Shown: in pieces, positions 8,170-17,717 of the stretch
How the letters are laid out: each line of letters begins with the position of its first letter
Position numbering within the stretch: position 1 is the stretch's first letter
Made by a program: the position numbers and the translations under genes
Assembly: GCA_022821845.1 (NCBI GenBank)
Contig: JAJECT010000007.1
Location: 1-47,565, forward strand
Reading direction: 5' to 3'
Length of the DNA stretch: 47,565 nucleotides
Origin: Rhodothermales bacterium
Lineage (GTDB): Bacteria > Bacteroidota > Rhodothermia > Rhodothermales > VXPQ01
Notes under the pieces: model-generated
Told to the model about the DNA's origin: nothing
Seen by the model: the letters and a program-made list of their open reading frames with translations, nothing else
Databases searched by the model: none

Positions 8170-9263
8170 GCCGACAGCGCATGTTCTAACGCCGTCATAA
8201 ATGCCTTGTTCTCAACTTCCGTTCCGGCGTTTACGCGAAGAAATTCCTGCAATTCGGGATATCCGGACATGGAGCGAACGAGTACCCCCTCCGCAAGAAA
8301 ACGCGCTTTCAGACGGTCCGCGTCCAGCGGCGTCCGAAACAGCGCGAAATTCGTTTGGGACGGCACCACATCCACCCCTTCCATGGCGGCAAGGGCCGAG
8401 GTAATCGCAAGGCAATCCGCTCGAATGCGACGCGCCCGCTCGGCAATCACATCTGGCCAGGAAGCAAGCAGGATGCGCGCCGCCGCAGAGGCCAGCGGAT
8501 CGATCATGAACGGCATCCTCGCCTTGCGCAGTTCGCGCAACACGTCGGGACGGGCTATGAGAAAACCGAGGCGCAGCCCGGCCAGGCCGCAGGCCTTGGA
8601 AAAAGTGCGCAACAAAATCAGATTCGGGTATTCGTCCATCAGCCGGAGCGCGCTGCCTTCCTCCGAAAATTCCAGATACGCTTCGTCCACCGCGACAAAT
8701 CCGTCTGAAACGTCCGCCACCGCCGCAATCTCTTCCAGCGTCATGGCCAGGCCCGTAGGATTGTTGGGCGTGGCAAGCACAACGAGCGCCGGACGGCGCA
8801 GCGCAATCGCCTTAACAAGGGCATCCGTATCGAATCGGAAATCTTCCCGGCAGGGGACTTCGAACAAATCGCCGTCGTGCAATAGCGCCACTTTGGCGTA
8901 GAGGGAAAACATGGGGCGCGGCAGCACCACGGACGTACCGCGCTCGATCAACGCAAGGCCCAGCAACCCGGCCAGGTCGTTGGACCCGTTGCCCACCATC
9001 ACCCCGTCGGGATCGCATCCGGCCCAGGCAGCGAACGTCTTCGTCAGCGGTTCCGCAAACTCGTCCGGATACCGATTGAACGAAATACGCGCAAAGGCCC
9101 GAAGCACCTCCTCCTTGACCTCCGGAGGAAGGTCGTACGGGCTTTCGTTCTGGTTTAATTTTACCGTGGTCGCCTCCGGGAGGCCCACCAGATACGGGCT
9201 GCGGCCGCGGACCGCCGGACGAATGCGGCGCACGAGCTCATCCATGCGGATTTGCGGACTCAT
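8166..9263 (-). CDS. hisC: Histidinol-phosphate aminotransferase
   Basis: 365 residues, class I/II PLP-dependent fold. It converts imidazole-acetol phosphate and glutamate to histidinol phosphate. Visible are the N-terminal KLNQNESPYDLP, the PLP-contacting ATPNNPTG (164-171) and DEAYLEF, and the Schiff-base lysine K223 in TFSKACGLAGLRLGF. It overlaps the hisD end by 26 bases and the DUF151 start by four. Only hisD and hisC are present here; the rest of the pathway must lie elsewhere. Confidence 0.95.
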   Translation of the reverse strand: MSPQIRMDELVRRIRPAVRGRSPYLVGLPEATTVKLNQNESPYDLPPEVKEEVLRAFARISFNRYPDEFAEPLTKTFAAWAGCDPDGVMVGNGSNDLAGLLGLALIERGTSVVLPRPMFSLYAKVALLHDGDLFEVPCREDFRFDTDALVKAIALRRPALVVLATPNNPTGLAMTLEEIAAVADVSDGFVAVDEAYLEFSEEGSALRLMDEYPNLILLRTFSKACGLAGLRLGFLIARPDVLRELRKARMPFMIDPLASAAARILLASWPDVIAERARRIRADCLAITSALAAMEGVDVVPSQTNFALFRTPLDADRLKARFLAEGVLVRSMSGYPELQEFLRVNAGTEVENKAFMTALEHALSA

Positions 9264-10581
9264 CCTTTTGCGTGTTCGATGCGCTGTGCGCGGAAATATC
9301 TTCTGCCAACCGGACCTCTACGGCGCGGGCGTGCGCCTCCAGCCCCTCCGCCCTCGCAAACGCAGCAATGCGCGGGGCGGTTCTTGCAAGCCGCGCTTCG
9401 GTCCATGCAATGACGGATTGCCGCCGCACAAAGTCGTCGACGCCCAGCGCCGAAGCATACCGGGCCGCGCCGCCGGTGGGAAGCACATGGTTCGGCCCGG
9501 CGAAATAGTCGCCGACCGGTTCCGGAGAAAACGGCCCCAGGAAAATGGCGCCTGCGTGTCGGATACGAGGCAAGACGGAAGCCGGATCCCGCGTCAATAT
9601 TTCGAGGTGTTCGGGGGCCAGTTCGTTCGCCGCCTGGATTGCCTCCTCCAGCGTATCGGTAACGATGCAAGCGCCATACTCGGCAAGCGAGGCCTCTACG
9701 ATGGCCCGGCGCGGCAAGGACGCCGTCATCTCGGCGGCATGGCGGCGGACCGCTTCCGCCAGCGCAGCGTCCGGCGTCGTCAACACCGCCGAAGCCCGGG
9801 GGTCGTGCTCGGCCTGCGCAAGCAAATCGGCCGCCGCAAAACGCGGATTGGCGGAAGCATCCGCCAACACGACGATTTCGCTCGGGCCCGCCACCGAATC
9901 AATATCCACCAGGCCGTAAACCTGCTTCTTGGCCGTCGCCACCCAAGCATTGCCTGGCCCCGCGATCTTGTCCACGCGCGGCGCGGTTTCCGTCCCGAAG
10001 GCAAACATGGCGATAGCCTGCGCGCCCCCCGCCGAAAACACATGCTCCACGCCAAGCATATGGGCCGCGGCCAATACAAGCGGGTGGGGCAAGCCGTCCG
10101 GCCCCGGCGGCGAGGCGAGATACAGATGTTCAACGCCCGCAACCTGCGCCGGAATCACGTTCATCAGCACGCTGGACGGATACGCCGCCGTGCCGCCGGG
10201 CGCGTACACCCCGACCCGTTCCATGGGCGTATAGCGCTGCCCCAATCCCGCGCCGTCCTCTCCGGTTTCAAACCAGGACGCCCGCCGCTCCTTTTCGTGA
10301 AACCGACGGATAGCGTCCGCCGCCTCGACAAGAATGCCGCGCAGCGAATCGTTCAGGCGTGCATGCGCCTCGGCAAGCCGCTCGGCGTCCACAAGCAAGG
10401 AAGCAGGACGCACCCCGTCGAAGCGCTCCGTACAATCCAGTACGGCGGCGTCGCCGCCCGAACGCACTTCTTCCAGGATGCGCCGCACCGCACCGTCGAT
10501 CTGATCGTCGAACACGGCGAGGCGCGAAAAAAGGCGTTCCAGTTGTTCCCGGCGCCGGGCGAAAGGTACGACAGGAAGCAT
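9238..10581 (-). CDS. hisD: Histidinol dehydrogenase
   Basis: 447 residues when started at ATG 10581, matching the family; a longer frame to 10701 adds 40 residues that look non-homologous. It oxidises histidinol to histidine in two NAD-dependent steps with a catalytic zinc. Conserved blocks: GPGNAWVATAKKQVYG, AGPSEIVVLAD, AQAEHDPRA, LAPEHLEI and GPNHVLPTGGAARY. It is the first gene of the hisD-hisC-DUF151-bshC run. The upstream sequence has no Shine-Dalgarno motif, as expected for this lineage. Confidence 0.95.
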   Translation of the reverse strand: MLPVVPFARRREQLERLFSRLAVFDDQIDGAVRRILEEVRSGGDAAVLDCTERFDGVRPASLLVDAERLAEAHARLNDSLRGILVEAADAIRRFHEKERRASWFETGEDGAGLGQRYTPMERVGVYAPGGTAAYPSSVLMNVIPAQVAGVEHLYLASPPGPDGLPHPLVLAAAHMLGVEHVFSAGGAQAIAMFAFGTETAPRVDKIAGPGNAWVATAKKQVYGLVDIDSVAGPSEIVVLADASANPRFAAADLLAQAEHDPRASAVLTTPDAALAEAVRRHAAEMTASLPRRAIVEASLAEYGACIVTDTLEEAIQAANELAPEHLEILTRDPASVLPRIRHAGAIFLGPFSPEPVGDYFAGPNHVLPTGGAARYASALGVDDFVRRQSVIAWTEARLARTAPRIAAFARAEGLEAHARAVEVRLAEDISAHSASNTQKDESANPHG

Positions 10582-10723
10582 GGCAAGAAGCAAAAGGGTA
10601 CGGAAGCGCGAAACGTACGGCGCCGAAATAGCCTCGCCCTGCCGATGCCCTGCATCTGCAACGGCGAAAGCCCTGCCGGTCTGGACGGCAGAGCTTCCCA
10701 TGCAAAAAACGGTTGCGCCCGCG

Positions 10724-11083
10724 TTAGCGGTACTCCGAACCGCCCGAGGAACGCCCCTGGTCGTCGATGCTGGTCAATTCCGGCAAATTGCGGAAATCGT
10801 AACCAGGCAGCCGTTCGTCCACAACATGCTTCACCACATCGTGCAACGCTGTAATAAACTTGCCAAAATCTTCCTTGTACAGGAAAACCTTGTGCTTCTC
10901 GTGCCGGTTTTCGGAAACGCGTTTGCTTTCCGTAATGGTTACGAAGAAATCTTCGCCTGATCGCGTCGTCTTGACGTCAAAGTAATAGGTTCGTTTCCCT
11001 GCGGGGACGCGCCGGGAATAAATTTCATCGCGGTAAGAATGCTGCGGCGGGACGTCGTGTCCATTCAACTCGTCGTTCGTCAC
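10724..11083 (-). CDS. PUR-domain DNA/RNA-binding protein (DUF3276)
   Basis: About 119 residues from the GTG at 11083; a longer frame to 11170 has an arginine-rich leader not expected in the family. The sequence fits the PUR-alpha-like DUF3276 family found in Bacteroidota and spirochaetes: IYSRRVPAGKRTYYFDVKTTRSGEDFFVTITES, then HKVFLYKEDFGKFITALHDVV. These proteins bind single-stranded nucleic acid and may act as small regulators. It sits between recX and hisD on the same strand, with gaps of over 100 bp on each side, so it is probably a separate unit. Confidence 0.85.
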   Translation of the reverse strand: MTNDELNGHDVPPQHSYRDEIYSRRVPAGKRTYYFDVKTTRSGEDFFVTITESKRVSENRHEKHKVFLYKEDFGKFITALHDVVKHVVDERLPGYDFRNLPELTSIDDQGRSSGGSEYR

Positions 11084-11282
11084 GTGCTCTGCGTACGTTT
11101 GTGCTTGGATGATCTTGAGGGTGATGCAGGCGCGGCGGCGTAGCCAACGACCCACGCGCTTTGCCCGCAATACATAATGGGATAGACTTTAATGAAAAGC
11201 CCATTCTTGTAATATAACGATTTTTTACAACCGGAGACATTTTTTTTGCGTTCCCGCCCCCGGCGGCCCAGGGATACCCTGA

Positions 11283-11960
11283 TTACGCGGCGCGATCCGC
11301 TTCGCGCGCCACGTCGAAGGCAACCCGATGCGCCAGGTCGGAAGGGTATCCCCGTCGCAGGAGATAATCGCAAACTTTTCTGGTTCGCTTCCTTGTGTCC
11401 GCCTCACTCGACAGGCTCCGCCACCGCGCGCTTCCCAGTTCCGCCGCGCGGTCCGCAAGCGCATCCTCTCCGGCAAAGACCTTGTCCAGCGCCTCGTCCA
11501 GCACAGCGGAGGCTACGCCTTTTTTCAGCAGGTCGGCGCGTACGCGGGCGGGCCCATGCCCTTCCTGCCGAAACCGGCGTCCGGCGTACGCTTCCGCAAA
11601 AGCCCGGTCGTCCAGCAAGCCCATTTTTTCAAGACGCCCAACCGCTTCGTCCGCTACTTCGTCCGAATACGCCTTCTGCAACCGCCGGCGCACCTCGGCG
11701 ACCGTACGATCGCGATACGCCACATAGCGCAAAGCGACGGCGCGCGCCTTCCATACCAGATCCCGGCGAACCATTCGCTCCTGTTCGCCTGCGCCAAGCG
11801 ATTTCCCTTTCGCCAATCCGAATTCAAGCACCACGTCCTGGTGCAGGGAGAATGCAAAGCGGTCGTCGATATGGACCGCAACGCGGTCGGGCGACCGGTT
11901 TACCGACCGCAGCGACGTAATGCGCCCCGGCTGAAAGTCGATGTCAATATCCTTTGTCAT
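11283..11960 (-). CDS. recX: Regulatory protein RecX
   Basis: 225 residues with the three-helix repeats of RecX, for example ALRYVAYRDRTVAEVRRRLQ, VGRLEKMGLLDDRAFAEAY and RVRADLLKKGVASAVLDEAL. RecX binds the RecA filament and tunes its activity. The ATG overlaps the stop of the DUF4249 lipoprotein gene (ATGA), an unusual coupling of a recombination regulator to a surface-receptor operon. An N-terminal extension of about 70 residues precedes the repeats, as in other Bacteroidota RecX proteins. Confidence 0.9.
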   Translation of the reverse strand: MTKDIDIDFQPGRITSLRSVNRSPDRVAVHIDDRFAFSLHQDVVLEFGLAKGKSLGAGEQERMVRRDLVWKARAVALRYVAYRDRTVAEVRRRLQKAYSDEVADEAVGRLEKMGLLDDRAFAEAYAGRRFRQEGHGPARVRADLLKKGVASAVLDEALDKVFAGEDALADRAAELGSARWRSLSSEADTRKRTRKVCDYLLRRGYPSDLAHRVAFDVAREADRAA

Positions 11961-12925
11961 GGAATCCGCTCTTCGGGCAATGCGCTACCGGGGATCAAGA
12001 CCGACTCCCCGGCATGATCCACCTGAACATGCACGGAATCGACCGAAACCGCCGCAAAAACGCCTATGCCCCCCGTAACATTGGAAAGAGGTTCGCGCCG
12101 ATCCGGATCGTCCCGGCTGGCGGCGAACCGGGCGTAATCCGCTCCGGAGCGCACCAGCGAAACGCGCAGGCCATGTTCGGGCAAGGGATCGGTTTCCCCG
12201 GGTACGCTGACGGCGTATACCCCGGCCCAGGACCTCTCCATCCCTTCGGTTTGCCGCGCTTGCTCCCGAAACACATCGTCGGAACGCAAAAACAAGTCCA
12301 CAATGGGCGAAGAAAACGTAGTGAACGGCTGCAATTGCGCCCGCACCCAGAGTTCTTCCGAAAACGCCCCCTCCTCTGGCGCAACCCATTCGATCGTGGC
12401 CTCAATGGGATAAATGTATCCGGTATAGGCGCCCGTCGCCAGCGTATCCGACAACGCCAGCGAATCAAGCAACACCGCCGAAACAGGTTCCGACGGAATC
12501 TTCAGCGATACGTCGCGGATGGCTATTTCGGGGGGAACATACCCGGATGCCGTTACCGTCGCATCCCGCCAACCGACGCGGAACGAGAACGCATCGCCGG
12601 CAGCGACCAGGCCCGCCCCGTTCCCCGACGGAACATACCGCCCGGCCTGTCCAGGATTCGGCACGTACCGCACAACCTTCTCCCCCAGCGTCACGGCCAC
12701 CTCGGCGTCCGCAACGCCCGCTCGCGCCATATCGTAAGGCCCCTGGGGCGACAAGGTCTGGCGCACCATAATGGGCTTCAAAGGCTGTCCGGCATCGAGA
12801 AAACCCTCCACGACGACCTGCCCCTCGTTCACCGGAGCGACCGTATCGCACCCCGCCGCGGCAAGGCACGCGCACAACATGCCTGCCCAGACGCCCCTTC
12901 TCCCGTGTATTGCCCGAAACGTCAT
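11957..12925 (-). CDS. DUF4249 lipoprotein
   Basis: 322 residues from ATG 12925, chosen because it overlaps the TonB receptor stop (ATGA) and gives a lipoprotein signal peptide ending LAAAGC at about residue 26. The mature protein is beta-rich and fits DUF4249, a family usually encoded directly after a TonB-dependent receptor in Bacteroidota. The beta-sandwich start EGQVVVEGFLDAGQPLKPIMVRQTL and internal SDTLATGAYTGYIYPIEATIEW support this. It probably sits at the outer membrane with the receptor. Substrate unknown. Confidence 0.82.
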   Translation of the reverse strand: MTFRAIHGRRGVWAGMLCACLAAAGCDTVAPVNEGQVVVEGFLDAGQPLKPIMVRQTLSPQGPYDMARAGVADAEVAVTLGEKVVRYVPNPGQAGRYVPSGNGAGLVAAGDAFSFRVGWRDATVTASGYVPPEIAIRDVSLKIPSEPVSAVLLDSLALSDTLATGAYTGYIYPIEATIEWVAPEEGAFSEELWVRAQLQPFTTFSSPIVDLFLRSDDVFREQARQTEGMERSWAGVYAVSVPGETDPLPEHGLRVSLVRSGADYARFAASRDDPDRREPLSNVTGGIGVFAAVSVDSVHVQVDHAGESVLIPGSALPEERIP

Positions 12926-15633
12926 AGTTGCATCCTGATTTCGAAGAGGGGCAAAATGGGCAAACCGCGACGATCCTGAATTTCCATGCCCTGATCCGAG
13001 GGAATATACTGCCGCGCCGTCACATTGCGGCGATTCGTCACGTTGTACAAATGCAAACGGGCAAACCAGGATGCGCCCAGCGCCCGAAAACGCCGCTCCG
13101 CAGCAATATCCAGCCGAAAATAGGGCGGCAAACGCCCATTGTTCAGGTAGGGCCGGTACAAATACCGATCCATTGCGTCCAGCGGATCGCCTATGGCGTA
13201 CTGCGCGACGGGCACGGTCGTCGGATATCCGCTGCGCGCCTCCAGCATGGAAAGGACGCGCCATTTTCCAAGTTCTCGCGCCGCCAGGACGCCCACAGCG
13301 CGGGGTACGTCGTATCGGGCAGGCCGAAACGACGCCTCCCCAAGGGAGGGAGAGCGCGTCAGGGACCTCCCCCCCGCATAGTTCAGGCGAAGGGACCAGG
13401 GACCCCGGTCCGCCTCGGCGGCAAGTTCCACCCCGTAGGCCCGCGCATTGCCCCGCACGTACTGCCCAAGCAACTCGCCCACGTCGATCCCGGGGCCCAC
13501 CAGTTCGTTCTTGCTGCGGAATTCGTCCTCCGGAAGCAAGACGTCCGTTACGTGGCGCCAGTATATATCTCCCTGGAGCGTTACTCCCCGCCAGGGCTTA
13601 CTCTCCACCCCTGCGGAACCCTGATAACCGGAGGACGGCGCAATATCTTCGCTGGCCGGAATCCAGCGGCTTGTCACCAGATCGTACGTAAAGGCGTACC
13701 TGTCGCGCAATCGGTGCAGATATTGCATGGTGCGGCTTGCCCCGGCGCGCAAGCGCAAGCGGCGCGAAGCCACGACATGCTCCACCGCAAGGCTGGGACT
13801 CACATCCGTGCGCAACCCGGTCCCGAACACATTGAGCCGTACGCCCGGATGGACGATCCACCGCTCGTTCAGCCGCCATACATCCTGCGCGTACAGGGCC
13901 AGTTCGGGCGCCGTCGCCTCGTTCGTCTGGGCATGCCGGTCCACCGCGCCCGCAGAACGGCGAATGATCGCATTGAGCGACGAGGAGAAATCGCGTACGC
14001 CGGCTTGCAAGCCCACCTGTATCCGGTGGGAAACGGATTGGAAATACTCAAGGTCGATCTTTGCGCCCGCATCCCGCAGGTCCACCTGGTAATCGGATTG
14101 CATGACCGCCGAAATCGTGGGCCTTAGCAAGGTGCTTTCGCGCGCGTCGTACGTGGAGAGATACGCCGTGCCCGTAACGAAAAAACGCTCGGAGAACAGG
14201 CGCTGGTAGCGTGCGCTGATCAACCGGTTGCGCCAATGCTGCGCCACCTCGAAGAAAAGATCCGCCGGGCGAAGCCAGGACGAAAAATCCAGCGACAAAT
14301 CGAAGGGCAGGCGCAAATCAAGGTCGTCGCCGCCTTGATAATAACTGATCGAAAGCCGATTTGCCCTCTTGAACCGGTGCGTATATTTTGCGCTTGCATC
14401 GTAGAAATGGTATCCCGTGCGAAGCGTGTCCCGCCGCCCTTCCGCATTCTCCACAGGATGCTCGCGGCCAATAATCTTGTCCAGATAGGACCTGCGCGCC
14501 GCCGCCATGAACGAACTGTTGGCGGTAACCGGCGATTCGATCACCATGCGCCCGCTAAGCGGACTCGCCGCCATGAGCGCGCGGGGTTCCTGCTGCGATC
14601 CGTCCTTCATCTGCGCGTCCAGCACCGACGATATCCTCCCTCCGTATTGCACGGGAAACGAGCCCCGGTACAGTTTGATGTCCTTGAACGTTTCGGTCTG
14701 AAAAATAGAAATGAGACTGAATGCGTGCCAGGGATGGTACACGGGCGCGCCGTCCAGCATATACAGGTTCTGATCCGGAGAGGCGCCGCGAATCAGCATG
14801 CCGCCGTGCAGCTCGCCCGTCTTGCGGATGCCCGGAAAATGCTGGAGGGCCTGGAAAAGGTCCGATTCCCCGGGAAAAGAGGGCAGTCGTTCAAGGCGAC
14901 GAACCGATTCTCTAAGCAAGCCCGGGGACGCGGCGGCTACCGCATAGTCCGCCCGTTCGTCTTCCACCACAATCCCGCCCCCTTCAAGGGCCAGCGGAGC
15001 AAGCGACACGATAACCGGGTCCGCCGTTTCCGCAACCCGCTGTTCCCCGGTCGCATACCCCAAAAAAGAAACTTGCGCCGAATACGCCCCCGGCGGCAGG
15101 GACGACAGCGCGAAATACCCGGCGTTGTTCGTTACCCCCCCGATGCGCAACTCGGAAAGGTAAATATGCGCGCCGGGCAACGCTTCGCCGGTTTCCCCAT
15201 CCAGCACGAATCCGCGCAAGGTCCACCGGCGGGCAGCTTGTTCGGAAGCCGGGCCGGAAGCGCGCACCACCACGTATTGTTTGCGGCGAACGCGCTGCGC
15301 TGCGAGCGCGACCGGACCAAGAACGCACGCAAGGGCCGCTTCCACGGAGGTCCCTTCGTACGCGCACGCCGTACGGCGGTCCTGGACCAGCGCCTCCGAG
15401 AACACGATATCGACGCCCGCCTGGTCCCGCACCGCAAGCAATACCTCGCGCAACGGCGCTTCGTCCGCCTCGATGCGAATGGTTTGCCCCGCCGCCACGA
15501 GCGGCGACAGAAGCAAAAAGGATATGACGAACAGCCAGCGCACGCCCCAAGATACCGATTTCCGCCCGGACGCGCCCCTTTCCGCGCCCTTTTCGCAAAA
15601 AGCCTTCCGGGAACGAAGGCGTCCCGCCCGCAA
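12922..15633 (-). CDS. TonB-dependent receptor with STN signalling domain
   Basis: 903 residues. After a signal peptide (hydrophobic about 31-48, ending near VAAGQT) comes an STN domain (about 50-105, IRIEADEAPLREVLLAVRDQ), then a carboxypeptidase-like beta-sandwich (LRGFVLDGETGEALPGAHIYL, about 133-215). A plug follows (LPSFPGESDLFQALQHFPGI, GGMLIRGASPDQNLYMLDGAP), and then a 22-strand-type barrel to the C-terminus. STN domains talk to FecR-type anti-sigma proteins, and an ECF/FecR pair lies just upstream, so this looks like a transducer that reports substrate binding. No ferric-siderophore-specific motif is recognised. It is followed by DUF4249 with a 4-base overlap. Confidence 0.93.
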   Translation of the reverse strand: MRAGRLRSRKAFCEKGAERGASGRKSVSWGVRWLFVISFLLLSPLVAAGQTIRIEADEAPLREVLLAVRDQAGVDIVFSEALVQDRRTACAYEGTSVEAALACVLGPVALAAQRVRRKQYVVVRASGPASEQAARRWTLRGFVLDGETGEALPGAHIYLSELRIGGVTNNAGYFALSSLPPGAYSAQVSFLGYATGEQRVAETADPVIVSLAPLALEGGGIVVEDERADYAVAAASPGLLRESVRRLERLPSFPGESDLFQALQHFPGIRKTGELHGGMLIRGASPDQNLYMLDGAPVYHPWHAFSLISIFQTETFKDIKLYRGSFPVQYGGRISSVLDAQMKDGSQQEPRALMAASPLSGRMVIESPVTANSSFMAAARRSYLDKIIGREHPVENAEGRRDTLRTGYHFYDASAKYTHRFKRANRLSISYYQGGDDLDLRLPFDLSLDFSSWLRPADLFFEVAQHWRNRLISARYQRLFSERFFVTGTAYLSTYDARESTLLRPTISAVMQSDYQVDLRDAGAKIDLEYFQSVSHRIQVGLQAGVRDFSSSLNAIIRRSAGAVDRHAQTNEATAPELALYAQDVWRLNERWIVHPGVRLNVFGTGLRTDVSPSLAVEHVVASRRLRLRAGASRTMQYLHRLRDRYAFTYDLVTSRWIPASEDIAPSSGYQGSAGVESKPWRGVTLQGDIYWRHVTDVLLPEDEFRSKNELVGPGIDVGELLGQYVRGNARAYGVELAAEADRGPWSLRLNYAGGRSLTRSPSLGEASFRPARYDVPRAVGVLAARELGKWRVLSMLEARSGYPTTVPVAQYAIGDPLDAMDRYLYRPYLNNGRLPPYFRLDIAAERRFRALGASWFARLHLYNVTNRRNVTARQYIPSDQGMEIQDRRGLPILPLFEIRMQL

Positions 15634-15654
15634 GAATCCGCGGGACTGCCACTT

Positions 15655-16260
15655 TCACTGGCGAATCAAAACGATTTCCAGGCCCGCCCGAACATAATAG
15701 GAAACATACCCGGTGTCTTCATGAAACGCGCGCCTGGCGCCCGCGGAAACAAAGAACTTTCCGTTCGGCAAAGTCATCAGGGAAAGATTGGCGTTTCCGT
15801 CAAGAACGAAACTTCGCGATCTGGACACAAGCGCTTCTGGCGAACTGAGTCTCTGTATATCGTACACATGCGTATTTAATCCGCCAAGCAAATTCATATA
15901 CAAAGGGACGCCTTTACTCTGCAATCTGACGCCTCCCATAATAGTCCATATTTGCGTGAAGGAAGAAGCCCCAATAAACGGCTCCGTTATTCTCGTAAAG
16001 GTTACCTGAGACACGGCGCGAATACCTTCGGCGACCTTCAGATTAAGCGTCAGAAGAGGGTTCAGGCGACTGGTATAATCGTATTTTACCTGATCAGGGG
16101 GCACAATGCCCAGTTCAAGGGGAGATTTCAGGCGCACGATGGAAGATTCAGACCCGGCGGAAAGGGAAAGAAAGTATTCCTTTCGCATCTCCTGGGACTG
16201 GACCGAGGCCGGAAACAAGATCAGGACAAAAAGAGCGGGTAAAATACGAACGCGATACAT
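15655..16260 (-). CDS. Small outer-membrane beta-barrel-like protein
   Basis: 201 residues with a clear signal peptide (VRILPALFVLILFPASVQSQ). The remainder alternates polar and hydrophobic residues, for example QIWTIMGGVRLQSKGVPLYMNLLGGLNTHVYD, as in small barrels of the OmpW/porin type. It lies 21 bp upstream of the TonB receptor gene on the same strand and 60 bp after FecR, so it is probably part of the same regulated unit. Base composition is slightly more AT-rich than its neighbours. No named family recognised. Confidence 0.6.
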   Translation of the reverse strand: MYRVRILPALFVLILFPASVQSQEMRKEYFLSLSAGSESSIVRLKSPLELGIVPPDQVKYDYTSRLNPLLTLNLKVAEGIRAVSQVTFTRITEPFIGASSFTQIWTIMGGVRLQSKGVPLYMNLLGGLNTHVYDIQRLSSPEALVSRSRSFVLDGNANLSLMTLPNGKFFVSAGARRAFHEDTGYVSYYVRAGLEIVLIRQ

Positions 16261-16320
16261 GCCACAGTGATACAGCTACGGAAGCAATAAGGTCAAGCCT
16301 CCCGGAATTTTTTCGGCAAC

Positions 16321-17559
16321 TCAGCGGGAAGATACGATGCGGTATCCCGCGTCGTCCGCCTTGACCGCAGCGCCGATAGCCAGCGCAACGATGTCCAGCG
16401 TTTCGATCAGCGGTTCGTCCTGCGCGAACCGGCCGGTTACTCGTTCGTCGAGCAACGCTTCCTCCGCCGAAATCGTCGCGCCGTAGTGCGCGGAAAGCAC
16501 CGGAAGGATGTCGCGCACCGCCGTAGTGTGAAACAGGAAAAGCCCCGTCCAGGCAAGCCGTTCATGAACCCGCACGGATACCGGATCGGAGGGAACACCC
16601 GCCGCCATGCGACTCATCTGACCGGGACCGAGCACAACGGAATGGTCCGCATCGTCTGCGCCATAGCGGGCGCGCATCCGCACGTTGCCTTCTACCAGCA
16701 CGATTTCCGTCCCGTCGTCGGCGGCGTGCGCCCCAAAGGACGTGCCGAGCACGGCGACCTCCGCATCCGGCGTAAGGAGCAGGAACGCATCGTCGCGCGG
16801 CGCAATGTCGAACAAGGCCCGGCCCTCGAAGGCTATGCTGCGCGCCCATTCCGGGCTCGTCCCGGCGGGCGAATACGTTACGCGGGAATCGCCAAGGAGG
16901 CGCGCGACGGAGCCGTCGGGCAATTCGACCAGGCGAACCTCTGCGGCGGCGGTCTGAATCGTTACGACGTCCGGCGAAGCGGACGGCCACAGCAAAACCC
17001 CCAGCGCAGCGAGCAACGCGGCGGCTACAAGGCCGACGCCCGCCTGCAAAACGCGCCGCCGCGAGCCGGAAGCGCCAACGCGCCGAAGAGGACGAGCAAG
17101 ACGAGCGGAGCGGGCGGGACGATCTGCGCGAGCGGGCGCAGCGACGCGGCCAGAAAACGGGCGCGACAGAGGCGACGCTTCTGGCGCGAACCAGGCCGCC
17201 CAATGCGCCTCGAAATCTTCCATATCGCGGCGCATGTCGCCGGCTACGGCCGCCATGCCGGGGCTATCCGCAAGCATGCGCCGAAACGCGGGCGCGATTT
17301 CTTCGGCCCGGGCCCGTTCAAAATCGGTCAACGCATCCGCTCGCCCGCACTCGTACATTGCGAACAGAACGAATTCCCCCAAATTCGCGTCTGCCCACCC
17401 GCTTTCGCGGGCCAGCAACGTACGTACGGCACGCCATTCCCGGAAGAGCGCAAGGGCAGCAGGATCGGAGGCCATAATATCCTGCAATTCCATGGCCCGT
17501 TCCGGGGTCAGGTCGCAATACAATGCGATAGCGGCAATATGTTCGAACGACGAAGGCAC
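16321..17559 (-). CDS. FecR-family anti-sigma factor with DUF4974 domain
   Basis: 412 residues from a GTG start. The N-terminal 165 residues form the cytoplasmic sigma-binding part. One membrane helix follows an arginine-rich stretch (RRVLQAGVGLVAAALLAALG). The periplasmic part holds a FecR domain (VVTIQTAAAEVRLVELPDGSVARL and onward) and a C-terminal DUF4974/STN-like domain (VRDILPVLSAHYGATISAEEALLDERVTGRF). It relays the receptor state to the sigma factor encoded 158 bp upstream. Confidence 0.9.
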   Translation of the reverse strand: MPSSFEHIAAIALYCDLTPERAMELQDIMASDPAALALFREWRAVRTLLARESGWADANLGEFVLFAMYECGRADALTDFERARAEEIAPAFRRMLADSPGMAAVAGDMRRDMEDFEAHWAAWFAPEASPLSRPFSGRVAAPARADRPARSARLARPLRRVGASGSRRRVLQAGVGLVAAALLAALGVLLWPSASPDVVTIQTAAAEVRLVELPDGSVARLLGDSRVTYSPAGTSPEWARSIAFEGRALFDIAPRDDAFLLLTPDAEVAVLGTSFGAHAADDGTEIVLVEGNVRMRARYGADDADHSVVLGPGQMSRMAAGVPSDPVSVRVHERLAWTGLFLFHTTAVRDILPVLSAHYGATISAEEALLDERVTGRFAQDEPLIETLDIVALAIGAAVKADDAGYRIVSSR

Positions 17560-17717
17560 GAATCAAATGCGGGCATAGAGCGGTGCGTTGACTTTCTGTT
17601 AAGCCGCTGTGGAGATCGGAAAAGTAACGCATTGCGTGAAAGAAAAAACGGGCCGGGGCGTACAGAAAATTGCCCGTGGAGCGAAACCGGCGGAGCGCCG
17701 TCCGGGCGCATGGCGGA

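Noticed and set aside
10582-10701. 40-residue N-terminal extension of hisD
   Set aside because: The family starts near ATG 10581; the extra sequence has no resemblance to it.
8911-10854. Long plus-strand open frame of 647 codons
   Set aside because: It lies opposite hisC and hisD, which have clear family motifs; its arginine/proline-rich translation matches nothing and is a GC-rich antisense shadow. The same holds for 878-2023, 6413-7615, 14236-15879, 16486-17835 and 38504-40624.
12926-13264. Longer start for the DUF4249 gene
   Set aside because: It would overlap the TonB receptor by 340 bp and hide the lipoprotein signal that begins at ATG 12925.
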